A stretch of DNA of 64,000 nt from Antribacter gilvus (GTDB lineage Bacteria; Actinomycetota; Actinomycetes; Actinomycetales; Cellulomonadaceae), in contig NZ_QXTH01000006.1 of the NCBI RefSeq assembly GCF_003946865.1, forward strand, positions 1 to 64,000, in the 5' to 3' direction. Below are positions 1 to 6,867 of this stretch, in pieces; positions within the stretch are counted from its first letter, which is position 1; each line of letters opens with the position of its first letter. The notes under the pieces were generated by a model. That model was not told the origin of the DNA, searched no databases, and saw nothing but the letters and a program-made list of their open reading frames with translations. The translations under genes and the position numbers were made by a program.

Positions 1-1
1 T

Positions 2-100
2 GCCTGGCTCAAGCACTACAACCTGGAACGACCCCACCTCGGCATCGGCGGCCTCACGCCTATCGCCCGCGTCAACAACCTCTCGGGTCAGTACACCTAG
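2..100 (+). mobile_element. IS481-like transposase, C-terminal end only
   Basis: An open frame enters from the left edge and ends at TAG 98-100. The 32 visible residues include YNLERPHLGIGGLTP and end in NNLSGQYT, which matches the extreme C-terminus of IS481-family DDE transposases (the region after the catalytic Glu, with the RPH..LGG.TP motif). The catalytic core lies outside the window, so activity cannot be judged. The next gene's reading frame is open right up to this element, which suggests that the insertion or a later deletion removed that gene's start. Confidence 0.75.
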
Positions 101-102
101 CA

Positions 103-900
103 CGTCAGGAGTGGACCTGGGACGGCATTCGGTGGTGGTCAGGCGACAGCTGGATCCGTCCGCTGGTCAACCCTGTCCTGGAGTCTCTGCTGATGCCGGC
201 ATTGTCTGGCAGCACTCTGGTCACAGTCCGCGAACGTGACCGCGAAGGCTTTGCCGGACGCTCACAGGGCCGGCTGGTCACCGTGGAAGAGCTGTGTCGG
301 TGGCCGGGCGACCACGTCACGCTCGAGCTCCGTGGGGACTGCATCGTCGTTCACGCCGGTGCGCTCGGCACGGCGCCTCTGCTCGTGACCTCGCGCGACG
401 GCGTTCTCGCCGGCTCGTGGAATCTTCCGGACCTGCGCCCCAGGTTCGACCCGGAACAGTTGAACGACGCCGCTGTAACGCGGGCGCTGCTACGCCGACC
501 GGCGTATTCGTCGACCGCGGAGTTCAAGGAGGTCTACCACGTCACCGAGCGCGCCACCGTACAAGTGACCACGTCGGGCATCAAAGTCCGGTACCCGGAC
601 CCTGCCGAGCACGTCCTGGCTGCCCGAACCCTCGCCGAGGATGTCGACGCGATCACCGCGTTCGAGGATGTCCTGGACCACGTGATCCGGCGCCTCCCGG
701 TCCCCGCCGGCGCCGCAGCAGCAGAGTTGTCCGGCGGAGCAGACTCCGCCAATTTGGTCCTGACGGCCGCGGCAGTCCATGGAACGGTGCACACAGCTGG
801 TATCGAAGTCGCCGGGCCGACCGGTCGCTCCTGCACGACGCAGGGATGGAAGCCGCGGCTCTTGTCACCACACTGGCGGCGGACCACTGCCACTCCCTGA
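103..900 (+). pseudogene. truncated asparagine-synthetase-like (PP-loop) gene
   Basis: The frame is open from the insertion-sequence end; the first ATG is at 193. Residues around 50-110 resemble the glutaminase-like N-terminal half of asparagine synthetase homologues, and a PP-loop ATP pyrophosphatase motif ELSGGADSANL lies near residue 180 of the 193-start protein. Homology stops about 20 residues later, and the last 25 residues are read out of frame over the next gene. A complete enzyme would have several hundred more residues. Homologues of this type act in lasso-peptide and beta-lactam biosynthesis, but nothing else of such a cluster is visible. I call it a remnant cut at both ends. Confidence 0.6.
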
Positions 901-1538
901 CACCGGCACTGATCGACCTCGGCTGCGGAACAGGGTCGCTCGCCGGAGCATTGCCCCACCACTTCACCTACCTCGGTATAGACGTCCAACCCTGGCTCGT
1001 CGACCACGCCCGTCGGAGCCACCCGCAGGCCGAATTCGCGACCGGTGACCTGCTCGAGTACCGGGCCGGGCACCCCTTCGAAATGATCGTCTGCCTCGGC
1101 AACACCCTCGCCTATCTGCACACCGACGATGAGCTCACGTCGGCCTGCGAGACGTTCGCCGCACATGCCGACGTCGGAACACTGCTCGTCGTCGGCACCT
1201 TAATCACGCCACCGCGGGTCGGCCGCTCCGAACAAACGGTCAGCGTTCCAGGCGGCTTGGCCGACGTCACCATCGAGACCGCCTGGAATCCGTCCACGTA
1301 CACCGCGACCACCGTCCGCACGTGGAACCTTCCCGATGGGTCCACGCGGACCGACTGCCTTGTGCGCCGAGTACACGACCTCGACGCGCTCGACCAGGCA
1401 ATGACGCGCGCTGGATTCTCCGTGGTCGAAAAGTTCGACCGCGTCGACGACAGAGGGAAAACCGTCACTGGGCCCAGCGCGATCGTGGTCGCGAGAGCGA
1501 CCGAGGCGTTCCGACGTCACGCACCGTCCGCCAGGTAG
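846..1538 (+). CDS. class I SAM-dependent methyltransferase
   Basis: The 230-residue product carries the SAM-binding motif I LIDLGCGTG near residue 20, an acidic residue after strand 2 (GIDVQPW), and a motif resembling post-I/II regions (FATGDLLEY, MIVCLGNTL). The ATG at 846 is the first in-frame start that leaves the Rossmann core intact, but it lies inside the preceding broken PP-loop frame, so the true N-terminus may have been lost. The substrate is unknown. It ends 22 nt inside the convergent NUDIX gene, so the two 3' ends overlap. Confidence 0.7.
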   Translation: MEAAALVTTLAADHCHSLTPALIDLGCGTGSLAGALPHHFTYLGIDVQPWLVDHARRSHPQAEFATGDLLEYRAGHPFEMIVCLGNTLAYLHTDDELTSACETFAAHADVGTLLVVGTLITPPRVGRSEQTVSVPGGLADVTIETAWNPSTYTATTVRTWNLPDGSTRTDCLVRRVHDLDALDQAMTRAGFSVVEKFDRVDDRGKTVTGPSAIVVARATEAFRRHAPSAR

Positions 1539-1990
1539 CCGGTGATCCGAGTGCGGCGCGCCATGAGCGCTGCGTCGATGCGAGGAGCGACGCGTGGTGG
1601 GAGCAGCATCTTGCACTGCTCAGGCGTGTGGAAGCCGAACCCTTCGAGTTCCTCAAGATCGAGGACCACGTCGTGAGCAGCCCCGAGCTGACCGCCGTCG
1701 AAGATGAAGTTGACCAACGCTCGTGACCTCGGCCCGGCAGGAGACGCCCAGTCGACGACGAGCAGATCACCGGCGTTCACGCTGAGTCCGAGTTCCTCAC
1801 GCAGTTCGCGCTCGGCGGCGATCTTCGGGTTCTCGTCGTGGTCAACGTAGCCACCAGGTATGGACCAGTGGTCGCGATAGTTCGGCTTGACCAGGAGCAC
1901 CCGGCCATTGACATCGGTGATGAAGAGCGCAGCGGCAGAGTGGAACACCGCCAATTTGGCGTACCACTCTGCCGGTTCGACCCATGCCAT
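1517..1990 (-). CDS. NUDIX hydrolase
   Basis: The 157-residue protein has a Nudix box at about residues 47-69: GGYVDHDENPKIAAEREL followed by REELG, with the catalytic and metal-binding Glu pattern REXXEE-like intact. The preceding strand (VLLVKPNYRDHWSIPGG) is typical of enzymes that hydrolyse nucleoside diphosphates linked to another moiety. The substrate cannot be deduced. It lies 9 nt downstream of a small HTH gene on the same strand, so the two probably form an operon, and it overlaps the methyltransferase 3' end by 22 nt. Confidence 0.85.
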   Translation of the reverse strand: MAWVEPAEWYAKLAVFHSAAALFITDVNGRVLLVKPNYRDHWSIPGGYVDHDENPKIAAERELREELGLSVNAGDLLVVDWASPAGPRSRALVNFIFDGGQLGAAHDVVLDLEELEGFGFHTPEQCKMLLPPRVAPRIDAALMARRTRITGYLADGA

Positions 1991-1999
1991 TCGGCGACT

Positions 2000-2302
2000 C
2001 TACTGGCGGCCAGGCACCGAGGCGTACTCGCGAGCACGCTCTAGGAACTCGTCAACAGAAGGTATGCCGCGGTAGGCGGCGACCTGGCGAGCGAGGTTGG
2101 CCATGCGGTCGGTTACCCGGCGCGACCGTAGCCCTTGAGCGATCCGAGCGAGTGTTTCAGCATCGAGACAGACCGACTCGCCGGTGGTTTTCCATACGTA
2201 CTGGTTCACTGCTTCGGCCAGTTCGGCCCTGGTCATCGGCAGGCCGCTGCCCGACGGGGACGCCGTCGCCTCCCGACGTCGGCGCAGCATGTCATTGGCC
2301 AC
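2000..2302 (-). CDS. small XRE-type HTH protein
   Basis: The 100-residue protein begins with MANDMLRRRREATASPSGSG and MTRAELAEAVNQYVWKTTGE, a segment typical of actinobacterial XRE regulators at the start of the helix-turn-helix. After residue 48 it departs from the usual HTH (CLDAETLARIAQGLRS) and ends in a short helical tail (PSVDEFLERAREYASVPGRQ). It has no TPR or effector domain. It may regulate the NUDIX gene directly downstream. The short length could be genuine or the result of shuffling, given the debris just upstream. Confidence 0.6.
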   Translation of the reverse strand: MANDMLRRRREATASPSGSGLPMTRAELAEAVNQYVWKTTGESVCLDAETLARIAQGLRSRRVTDRMANLARQVAAYRGIPSVDEFLERAREYASVPGRQ

Positions 2303-2629
2303 TGCATCCCCTCACGCTGACGCTCTTCGAGCTCGTCCAGACCCTTTCGGTCCCCGACTAGCGTAATAATCAGGGTCGCCTCGGTGTGCGGTCGTTCCAG
2401 AATGCCGGGACGGCAATCTGCAGACCTCAGGGCAGGCCGCGACATCAGTTCGCTGGGACCTCCGGGTCCGCGCTCTTTCCGTGCTTGTCGTCGTACCGAA
2501 TACGTGTGCCGCTGCCGCGAGCAGATCCTCGTTCATCGGTCACCCTTTGGGTGTCGCAACCACCTCCACTTCGACCGTGGATTCGATAATTGGCGATAGC
2601 CGACTTCGAGACAGGGTTGGCTCACATGC
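2303..2629 (-). other. gene-poor stretch with a VapB-like remnant
   Basis: No intact gene is convincing here. A minus-strand ORF starting at 2536 opens with MNEDLLAAAAHVFGTTT, which resembles the segment after the DNA-binding ribbon of VapB antitoxins, but an in-frame stop sits two codons upstream and the rest is not VapB-like. Another frame up to 2445 contains ILERPHTEATLIITLVGDRK, of unknown origin. I read this stretch as decayed coding sequence. Confidence 0.3.
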
Positions 2630-3043
2630 TCAGCCGCGGAGCTCGTCGTACCCAGCGAGCGTCACGATCCCGGGCGCGGCTGCGGCGATGCGCTCGTCCC
2701 CCGCGACGAGCACGTCCGCCTGGAGGCTGGCGACGGCCAGATACTCGGCCGACATCGTGTCGTCCCAGTCAAGCTGGCGGGCGATCCTCCAGGCGGCCGC
2801 CCGGGAGACCCGGTCGCCGAGCAGGCGGATCTTGAGGGTCGCGAGGTCCTCGAGCTGGGCGCGGGCCACCTTCTCGTCCAGCGACCCGTCTCGGACCTCA
2901 CGGTGGAGCAGCGACAGGACGTGACTGCGGAGCACCGCTGGGCCGACGAGGAGGCGGCGGGAGCCGATGCCGGGATCGTCGCGCACGATGCGCAGCGCGG
3001 TGACCGCGTCGATCGCGAAGCGCGTGCCGCCCTCGGAGCTCAT
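2630..3043 (-). CDS. PIN-domain protein (orphan VapC-like)
   Basis: The 137-residue protein has the layout of a PIN ribonuclease: an early acidic residue in FAIDAVTAL, a helical middle, and a C-terminal strand-helix-strand WDDTMSAEYLAVASLQADVLVAGDERIAAAA with conserved acidic positions. The ATG at 3043 is preferred over the longer frame because the extra N-terminus would overlap the divergent gene's promoter. VapC toxins normally follow a VapB antitoxin; none precedes this gene, and only a VapB-like scrap lies downstream. Solitary PIN proteins are common in actinobacteria, so toxicity is not implied. Confidence 0.65.
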   Translation of the reverse strand: MSSEGGTRFAIDAVTALRIVRDDPGIGSRRLLVGPAVLRSHVLSLLHREVRDGSLDEKVARAQLEDLATLKIRLLGDRVSRAAAWRIARQLDWDDTMSAEYLAVASLQADVLVAGDERIAAAAPGIVTLAGYDELRG

Positions 3044-3085
3044 GGCTCCATACAACCCCATGCCTCTCCCACTAGGGTCTGGAAC

Positions 3086-3565
3086 GTGCCGGGATGCTTC
3101 TACCTGTATGTGTGGGTTCGGACCGCTGACCGAGCGTCCGTGCTCGCCACCTTCATCCATCGTTACGTCGACACTGCTGATCCCGGCGACCCGCGCTTCG
3201 CATCACTCGTCCGTGCGCTGGTCGATGAAAGGCCGGAGCCCGGCGACCGCGAAGCCTTGGCCGAGCTGCGGCGAGATGCTGAGGCATCCCAGGCGTTCTC
3301 CGTGTACCTCCGCGCGTCGGCCCACGACACAGCCATCGTGACCCTCACCGAAGAGGGTGACCTGGTGCTCGGGCTCACGCTCGACGGTCCCGTCGACGAT
3401 GCCGAAGTCCTGGCCCGGGCTGCCAAGCTGATGGCCGGTCTCAAGGAAGAGTTCCAGGCCGCGGCCGGAGTCGCCGGCGTCGAGCTCGCACCGCCGCAGT
3501 CCGCCTCAGAGTGGCAAGAGAGCGGACTGGGAATCCTTCACGACGGGCAGCTCGAGCGCGGATAG
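3086..3565 (+). CDS. hypothetical protein
   Basis: The 159-residue product from GTG 3086 begins MPGCFYLYVWVRTADRASV and is acidic, with alternating helices and strands and no signal peptide, membrane segment or metal motif. I do not recognise a family. The GTG is chosen because the upstream part of the frame mirrors the divergent PIN gene. The gene is divergent from the PIN gene with a 42-nt gap, so the promoters must overlap. Confidence 0.6.
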   Translation: MPGCFYLYVWVRTADRASVLATFIHRYVDTADPGDPRFASLVRALVDERPEPGDREALAELRRDAEASQAFSVYLRASAHDTAIVTLTEEGDLVLGLTLDGPVDDAEVLARAAKLMAGLKEEFQAAAGVAGVELAPPQSASEWQESGLGILHDGQLERG

Positions 3566-3599
3566 CAGGAACGGGCTCGGTTCAGCCGGAGCGAAACGC

Positions 3600-4115
3600 T
3601 CAAACCCAGACCGGAACTGCGAGGACGACGCAGGTTGCGATGGGAAGCCAGACATCGCTCGGCCGAGGTTGCGATCGCGGATCCGGTGCGAATGGTTCCT
3701 CCGCACGCGACCTCTTACTCCGCTCGAGCCAGCGGGCGTGGTCTCGACCGGCAAGTGCTGAGCGTCCGAGCATGATTCCGAAGAACGGCAGCGCCAAAGC
3801 GACGAACGTGAGGGTCGCTCGCAAGCCGATCGACCTCAGGAGATCATCGGGCCCGATCCCACCAAACCGGCTTGGACGGAACGACACGGTGAGTCCCACA
3901 AAGATCCCGATGACGACGGCTTCACCGACACGCCGGACCATCTTGCGTAGGAGTCCGACACGGTGTTGCGACCGTGGCTGCTGCCCGAAAGCAAGCTCGA
4001 ACTCCTGGCCGCGCGGTCGCACGATCATGGCGATGACCCTGCCGGTCATGGATCTGCGATCGATCGGTCGGTAGCCGCCGTCACGAGATGCCCTGCCACC
4101 GCACCGCTCGCCCAT
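3600..4115 (-). CDS. hypothetical membrane protein
   Basis: The 171-residue product has three hydrophobic stretches: AVVIGIFVGLTVSF (about residues 66-79), LTFVALALPFFGIML (about 101-116) and a C-terminal WLPIATCVVLAVPVWV that ends the protein inside the membrane. No enzymatic motif is seen. Several internal Met codons (for example MTGRVIAMIV) are alternative starts. Its 3' end faces the unknown gene ending at 3565, so the two are convergent. Function unknown. Confidence 0.5.
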   Translation of the reverse strand: MGERCGGRASRDGGYRPIDRRSMTGRVIAMIVRPRGQEFELAFGQQPRSQHRVGLLRKMVRRVGEAVVIGIFVGLTVSFRPSRFGGIGPDDLLRSIGLRATLTFVALALPFFGIMLGRSALAGRDHARWLERSKRSRAEEPFAPDPRSQPRPSDVWLPIATCVVLAVPVWV

Positions 4116-4173
4116 GGCCGCACGCTACAGGCGGGATAGCCTTCCGGCGTGATTCGTAGGACAGCGCACACGA

Positions 4174-4968
4174 TTGCGCGAGCCGATGGGTAGGGGCGAT
4201 CCCCGGCGGGGGCGCACCACCGACGTCGAAGAGCCGCCTCGGTTGCCGGAAGGCGTCCGGCCTGCTCTCGCCGTGGTGGACCGGGTGTTCGGGTCGTTCT
4301 CCAGCCCGGACGAGACCGGCTGCCCGCACTGCTACGGCGAGGAGGAGATCGACCTCCTCCGACGCCCCGGGGTCCCCATCCCCGACACGCTGCTCCACGC
4401 TCTGACCATCGAGGAGCCCGGCCACTTCGGCGACTACCTCGCCGTGGTGCGCCGTCTGATGCCCCAGATGCTCCGCGCCATGGTCCGCAAAGGATTGCCG
4501 GACACCGACGAGACGTGCTTTCCGCTCGCCCGGCCCGAGATCGACTGGCAGTCGTGGCCCGCCGAGGAGGCCACCGCCATCGTGGCAGTCGTCGACGCGT
4601 GGTGGGCTTCGTCGCTCAGCGAGCCTACCGGCGATCCAGCGAAGGCCTTTGATGTCGTCGCCGCCATCGGCCTCGACGTGACCACCTACCTGGCCCGGTG
4701 GGAGTCCGGACCGGTCCCGGACCAGCACCTGGCAGACCTTGCCCGATGCCTGGTGCACCCCATGAGCCAGGCCGGGGAGCACGACTACCCCGACGAGAAC
4801 CCGCGTACGCGCGAGGTGACCTCCGTCCTGTACGCCTGGCTCGCCGACACTGGGGCGACCCGCCTGCGGAGCCTCGGTGAGCACGAGCTCGCGGAGCAGT
4901 GCGAGCTGCTCGTGCGGCCCCTCGCGGAGCGCATGCGCCTGCTTTTCGGCACGGTGACGGAGCCGTAG
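4174..4968 (+). CDS. hypothetical cytoplasmic protein
   Basis: The 264-residue product is mostly helical and soluble. A GCPHCYGEEEIDLL segment near residue 50 could bind metal, but there is only one such Cys pair. The rest (WPAEEATAIVAVVDAWWASS, LAEQCELLVRPLAERMRLLFG) suggests a helical repeat or scaffold. The start is uncertain: TTG at 4174 or ATG at 4186. No family is recognised. It stands alone between a convergent membrane gene and the ABC exporter. Confidence 0.6.
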   Translation: MREPMGRGDPRRGRTTDVEEPPRLPEGVRPALAVVDRVFGSFSSPDETGCPHCYGEEEIDLLRRPGVPIPDTLLHALTIEEPGHFGDYLAVVRRLMPQMLRAMVRKGLPDTDETCFPLARPEIDWQSWPAEEATAIVAVVDAWWASSLSEPTGDPAKAFDVVAAIGLDVTTYLARWESGPVPDQHLADLARCLVHPMSQAGEHDYPDENPRTREVTSVLYAWLADTGATRLRSLGEHELAEQCELLVRPLAERMRLLFGTVTEP

Positions 4969-5131
4969 CCCGCCGAAGCCAGAACGGCGTCAGCGCCGTG
5001 TCCGTGGACCCGGCAAACCTCTGCGGCATGGAGAACACCCAGAAGCAGGGGCGTCGTCCATCATGGGCGGCGCCCCGACGTCGTCCCTCCGACCTGGCCT
5101 GACATCGTCGCGACAGCCGTGTCCGACGTCG

Positions 5132-5160
5132 TGTCAGGGGCGTGACCGGTCGGTGTCAGG
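5132..5160 (+). promoter_or_regulatory. SARP-type heptamer direct repeats
   Basis: TGTCAGG at 5132 and 5154 flank a 5/7 match (TGACCGG) at 5143, so the repeats recur exactly every 11 bp. An inverted copy, CCTGACA, lies at 5098-5104. SARP/AfsR-family activators bind direct heptamers spaced by 11 or 22 bp. A weak -10-like CACAGT at 5170-5175 would place transcription start at or next to ATG 5183, implying a leaderless transcript. The BTAD regulator ending at 6851 is the obvious candidate ligand. Confidence 0.5.
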
Positions 5161-5182
5161 CCGGGTGCGCACAGTGGGGCAC

Positions 5183-6121
5183 ATGACAACCACAGCGATC
5201 GCGGTCTCCGGACTGCGCAAGGCGTTCAAGGACAAGGTCGTGCTCGACGGGATCGACCTCGAGGTCCGTGCGGGCACTGTCTTCTCCCTCCTCGGTCCCA
5301 ACGGCGCAGGCAAGACGACGACGGTGAACCTGCTGACCACGCTGATGGCGGCCGACGGCGGGACGGCAGTCGTGGCCGGCCACGACATCGCGACCGAGGC
5401 GAAGGCGGTGCGCGCCGCGATCGGCGTCACCGGCCAGTTCGCCGCGGTCGACGAGCTCCTCACCGGTCAGGAGAACCTGCAGCTCATGGTCGACCTCGGC
5501 CCGGTCTCCGCCAAGGACGGCAAGCGGATCGTCGCGGAGCTCCTGGAGCGGTTCGACCTGGTCGACTCGGCGCAGAAGCCCGTGTCCACGTACTCCGGCG
5601 GCATGCGCCGCAAGCTGGACCTGGCCATGACGCTGGTCGGCAACCCGCGGATCATCTTCCTGGACGAGCCGACGACGGGGCTGGACCCGCGCAGCCGCCG
5701 CACGATGTGGTCGATCATCCGCGACCTCGTCGCCGACGGCGTGACGGTCTTCCTCACCACCCAGTACCTCGAGGAGGCCGACCAGCTCGCCGACCAGGTC
5801 GCGGTGCTCGACCAGGGCCGCATCGTGGCCCAGGGCACTCCGGAGGAGCTCAAGCGGCAGATCCCCGGGACTCACGTGCGCCTCCGGTTCGCCACGGTCT
5901 CCCAGCTCGACGCCGCGGCGCTCCTCTTCCCCGACGCCACGCGGGACGACGAGACGCTCGCCCTGCGGGTACCCAGCGACGCCGGCACGAGGTCGCTGCG
6001 AACCCTGCTGGACCGGCTCGACGAGTACTCGCTCACCGCGGACGAGTTCTCCGTGCACACCCCCGACCTCGACGACGTCTTCCTCGCCCTGACGGGCCAC
6101 ACCACGGAGGCAGCAAAGTGA
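5183..6121 (+). CDS. ABC exporter ATP-binding protein, DrrA/daunorubicin-resistance type
   Basis: The 312-residue ATPase has Walker A LLGPNGAGKTTT near residue 36, signature STYSGGMRRKL near 134, and Walker B RIIFLDEPTTGLDPRSR near 155, followed by the D-loop and H-loop region (LTTQYLEEADQLAD). A C-terminal domain of about 90 residues is typical of DrrA-like ATPases that pair with a separate ABC2 permease. The start at 5183 gives MTTTAIAVSGLRKAF, the usual beginning. Its stop overlaps the permease start (GTGA). The substrate is not known; antibiotic or lipid export is typical of the family. Confidence 0.92.
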   Translation: MTTTAIAVSGLRKAFKDKVVLDGIDLEVRAGTVFSLLGPNGAGKTTTVNLLTTLMAADGGTAVVAGHDIATEAKAVRAAIGVTGQFAAVDELLTGQENLQLMVDLGPVSAKDGKRIVAELLERFDLVDSAQKPVSTYSGGMRRKLDLAMTLVGNPRIIFLDEPTTGLDPRSRRTMWSIIRDLVADGVTVFLTTQYLEEADQLADQVAVLDQGRIVAQGTPEELKRQIPGTHVRLRFATVSQLDAAALLFPDATRDDETLALRVPSDAGTRSLRTLLDRLDEYSLTADEFSVHTPDLDDVFLALTGHTTEAAK

Positions 6122-6867
6122 ACAAGAAGCCCCACGCGATCGTGATGCTGCGGCGCAACTTCCTGCACATCACCCGGAACCCGACCTCGGTCTTCAACGC
6201 GGTCCTGATGCCCGTCATCATCATGCTGATGTTCGTGTACATGTTCGGCGACGCCTTCGACGTCGGCGTCGACTACATCGACTACGCGACGCCCGGTCTG
6301 ATGCTCCTGGCCGTCTGCTACGGGCTCGGCTCGACCGCGACCGCTGTGAACTCCGACATGACCAAGGGCATCATCAACCGGTTCAAGGTCATGGACGTCT
6401 CGCGCGGTGCGGTGCTGACCGGGCACGTCGTCGCCAGCGTGCTGACCAACGTGATCGCGATCACCGCCCTGCTCGGGGTGGCCTTCCTGCTGGGCTTCAG
6501 CCCGGCGGCGAGCCCTCTCGACTGGCTCGGCGTCGTCGGCATGGTCGTGCTGCTCGGCTTCGCGACCGGCTGGCTCACCGTCGCCCTCGGCCTCTTCGCG
6601 AAGTCGCCGGAGACGGCGGGACTCGCCTCGGTACCGCTGGTCATGCTGCCCTTCTTCAGCAGCGCGATCGTCCCCGCGGAGACGATGGGGCCCGGCCTGC
6701 GGGAGTTCGCCCAGTACCAGCCGTTCACGCCCGTCATCGAGACCATGCGCGGGCTGCTCGCCGGCGCACCGGACACGGGCGACGCGGTCACCGCCGTCGC
6801 CTGGTGCGTCGGGATCGCCCTCGTCGGCTACCTGTGGGCGTCGTCCACGTTCACGAAGCGAGCGTGA
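6118..6867 (+). CDS. ABC-2 type exporter permease, DrrB-like
   Basis: The 249-residue integral membrane protein starts at GTG 6118, overlapping the ATPase stop by 4 nt. It shows about six hydrophobic segments and the ABC2 pattern: a cytoplasmic N-terminus (HAIVMLRRNFLHITRNP), a first helix VLMPVIIMLMFVYMFG, and a late loop PAETMGPGLREFAQYQPFTPVIETMRGLL that is conserved in DrrB permeases. It forms the membrane half of the exporter with the preceding ATPase. Its last 17 nt overlap the convergent regulator gene. Confidence 0.9.
   Translation: MNKKPHAIVMLRRNFLHITRNPTSVFNAVLMPVIIMLMFVYMFGDAFDVGVDYIDYATPGLMLLAVCYGLGSTATAVNSDMTKGIINRFKVMDVSRGAVLTGHVVASVLTNVIAITALLGVAFLLGFSPAASPLDWLGVVGMVVLLGFATGWLTVALGLFAKSPETAGLASVPLVMLPFFSSAIVPAETMGPGLREFAQYQPFTPVIETMRGLLAGAPDTGDAVTAVAWCVGIALVGYLWASSTFTKRA

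Noticed and set aside
2312-3043. An intact VapBC toxin-antitoxin pair
   Set aside because: The VapB-like scrap is downstream of the PIN gene, lacks the DNA-binding start and is not followed by a normal antitoxin body.
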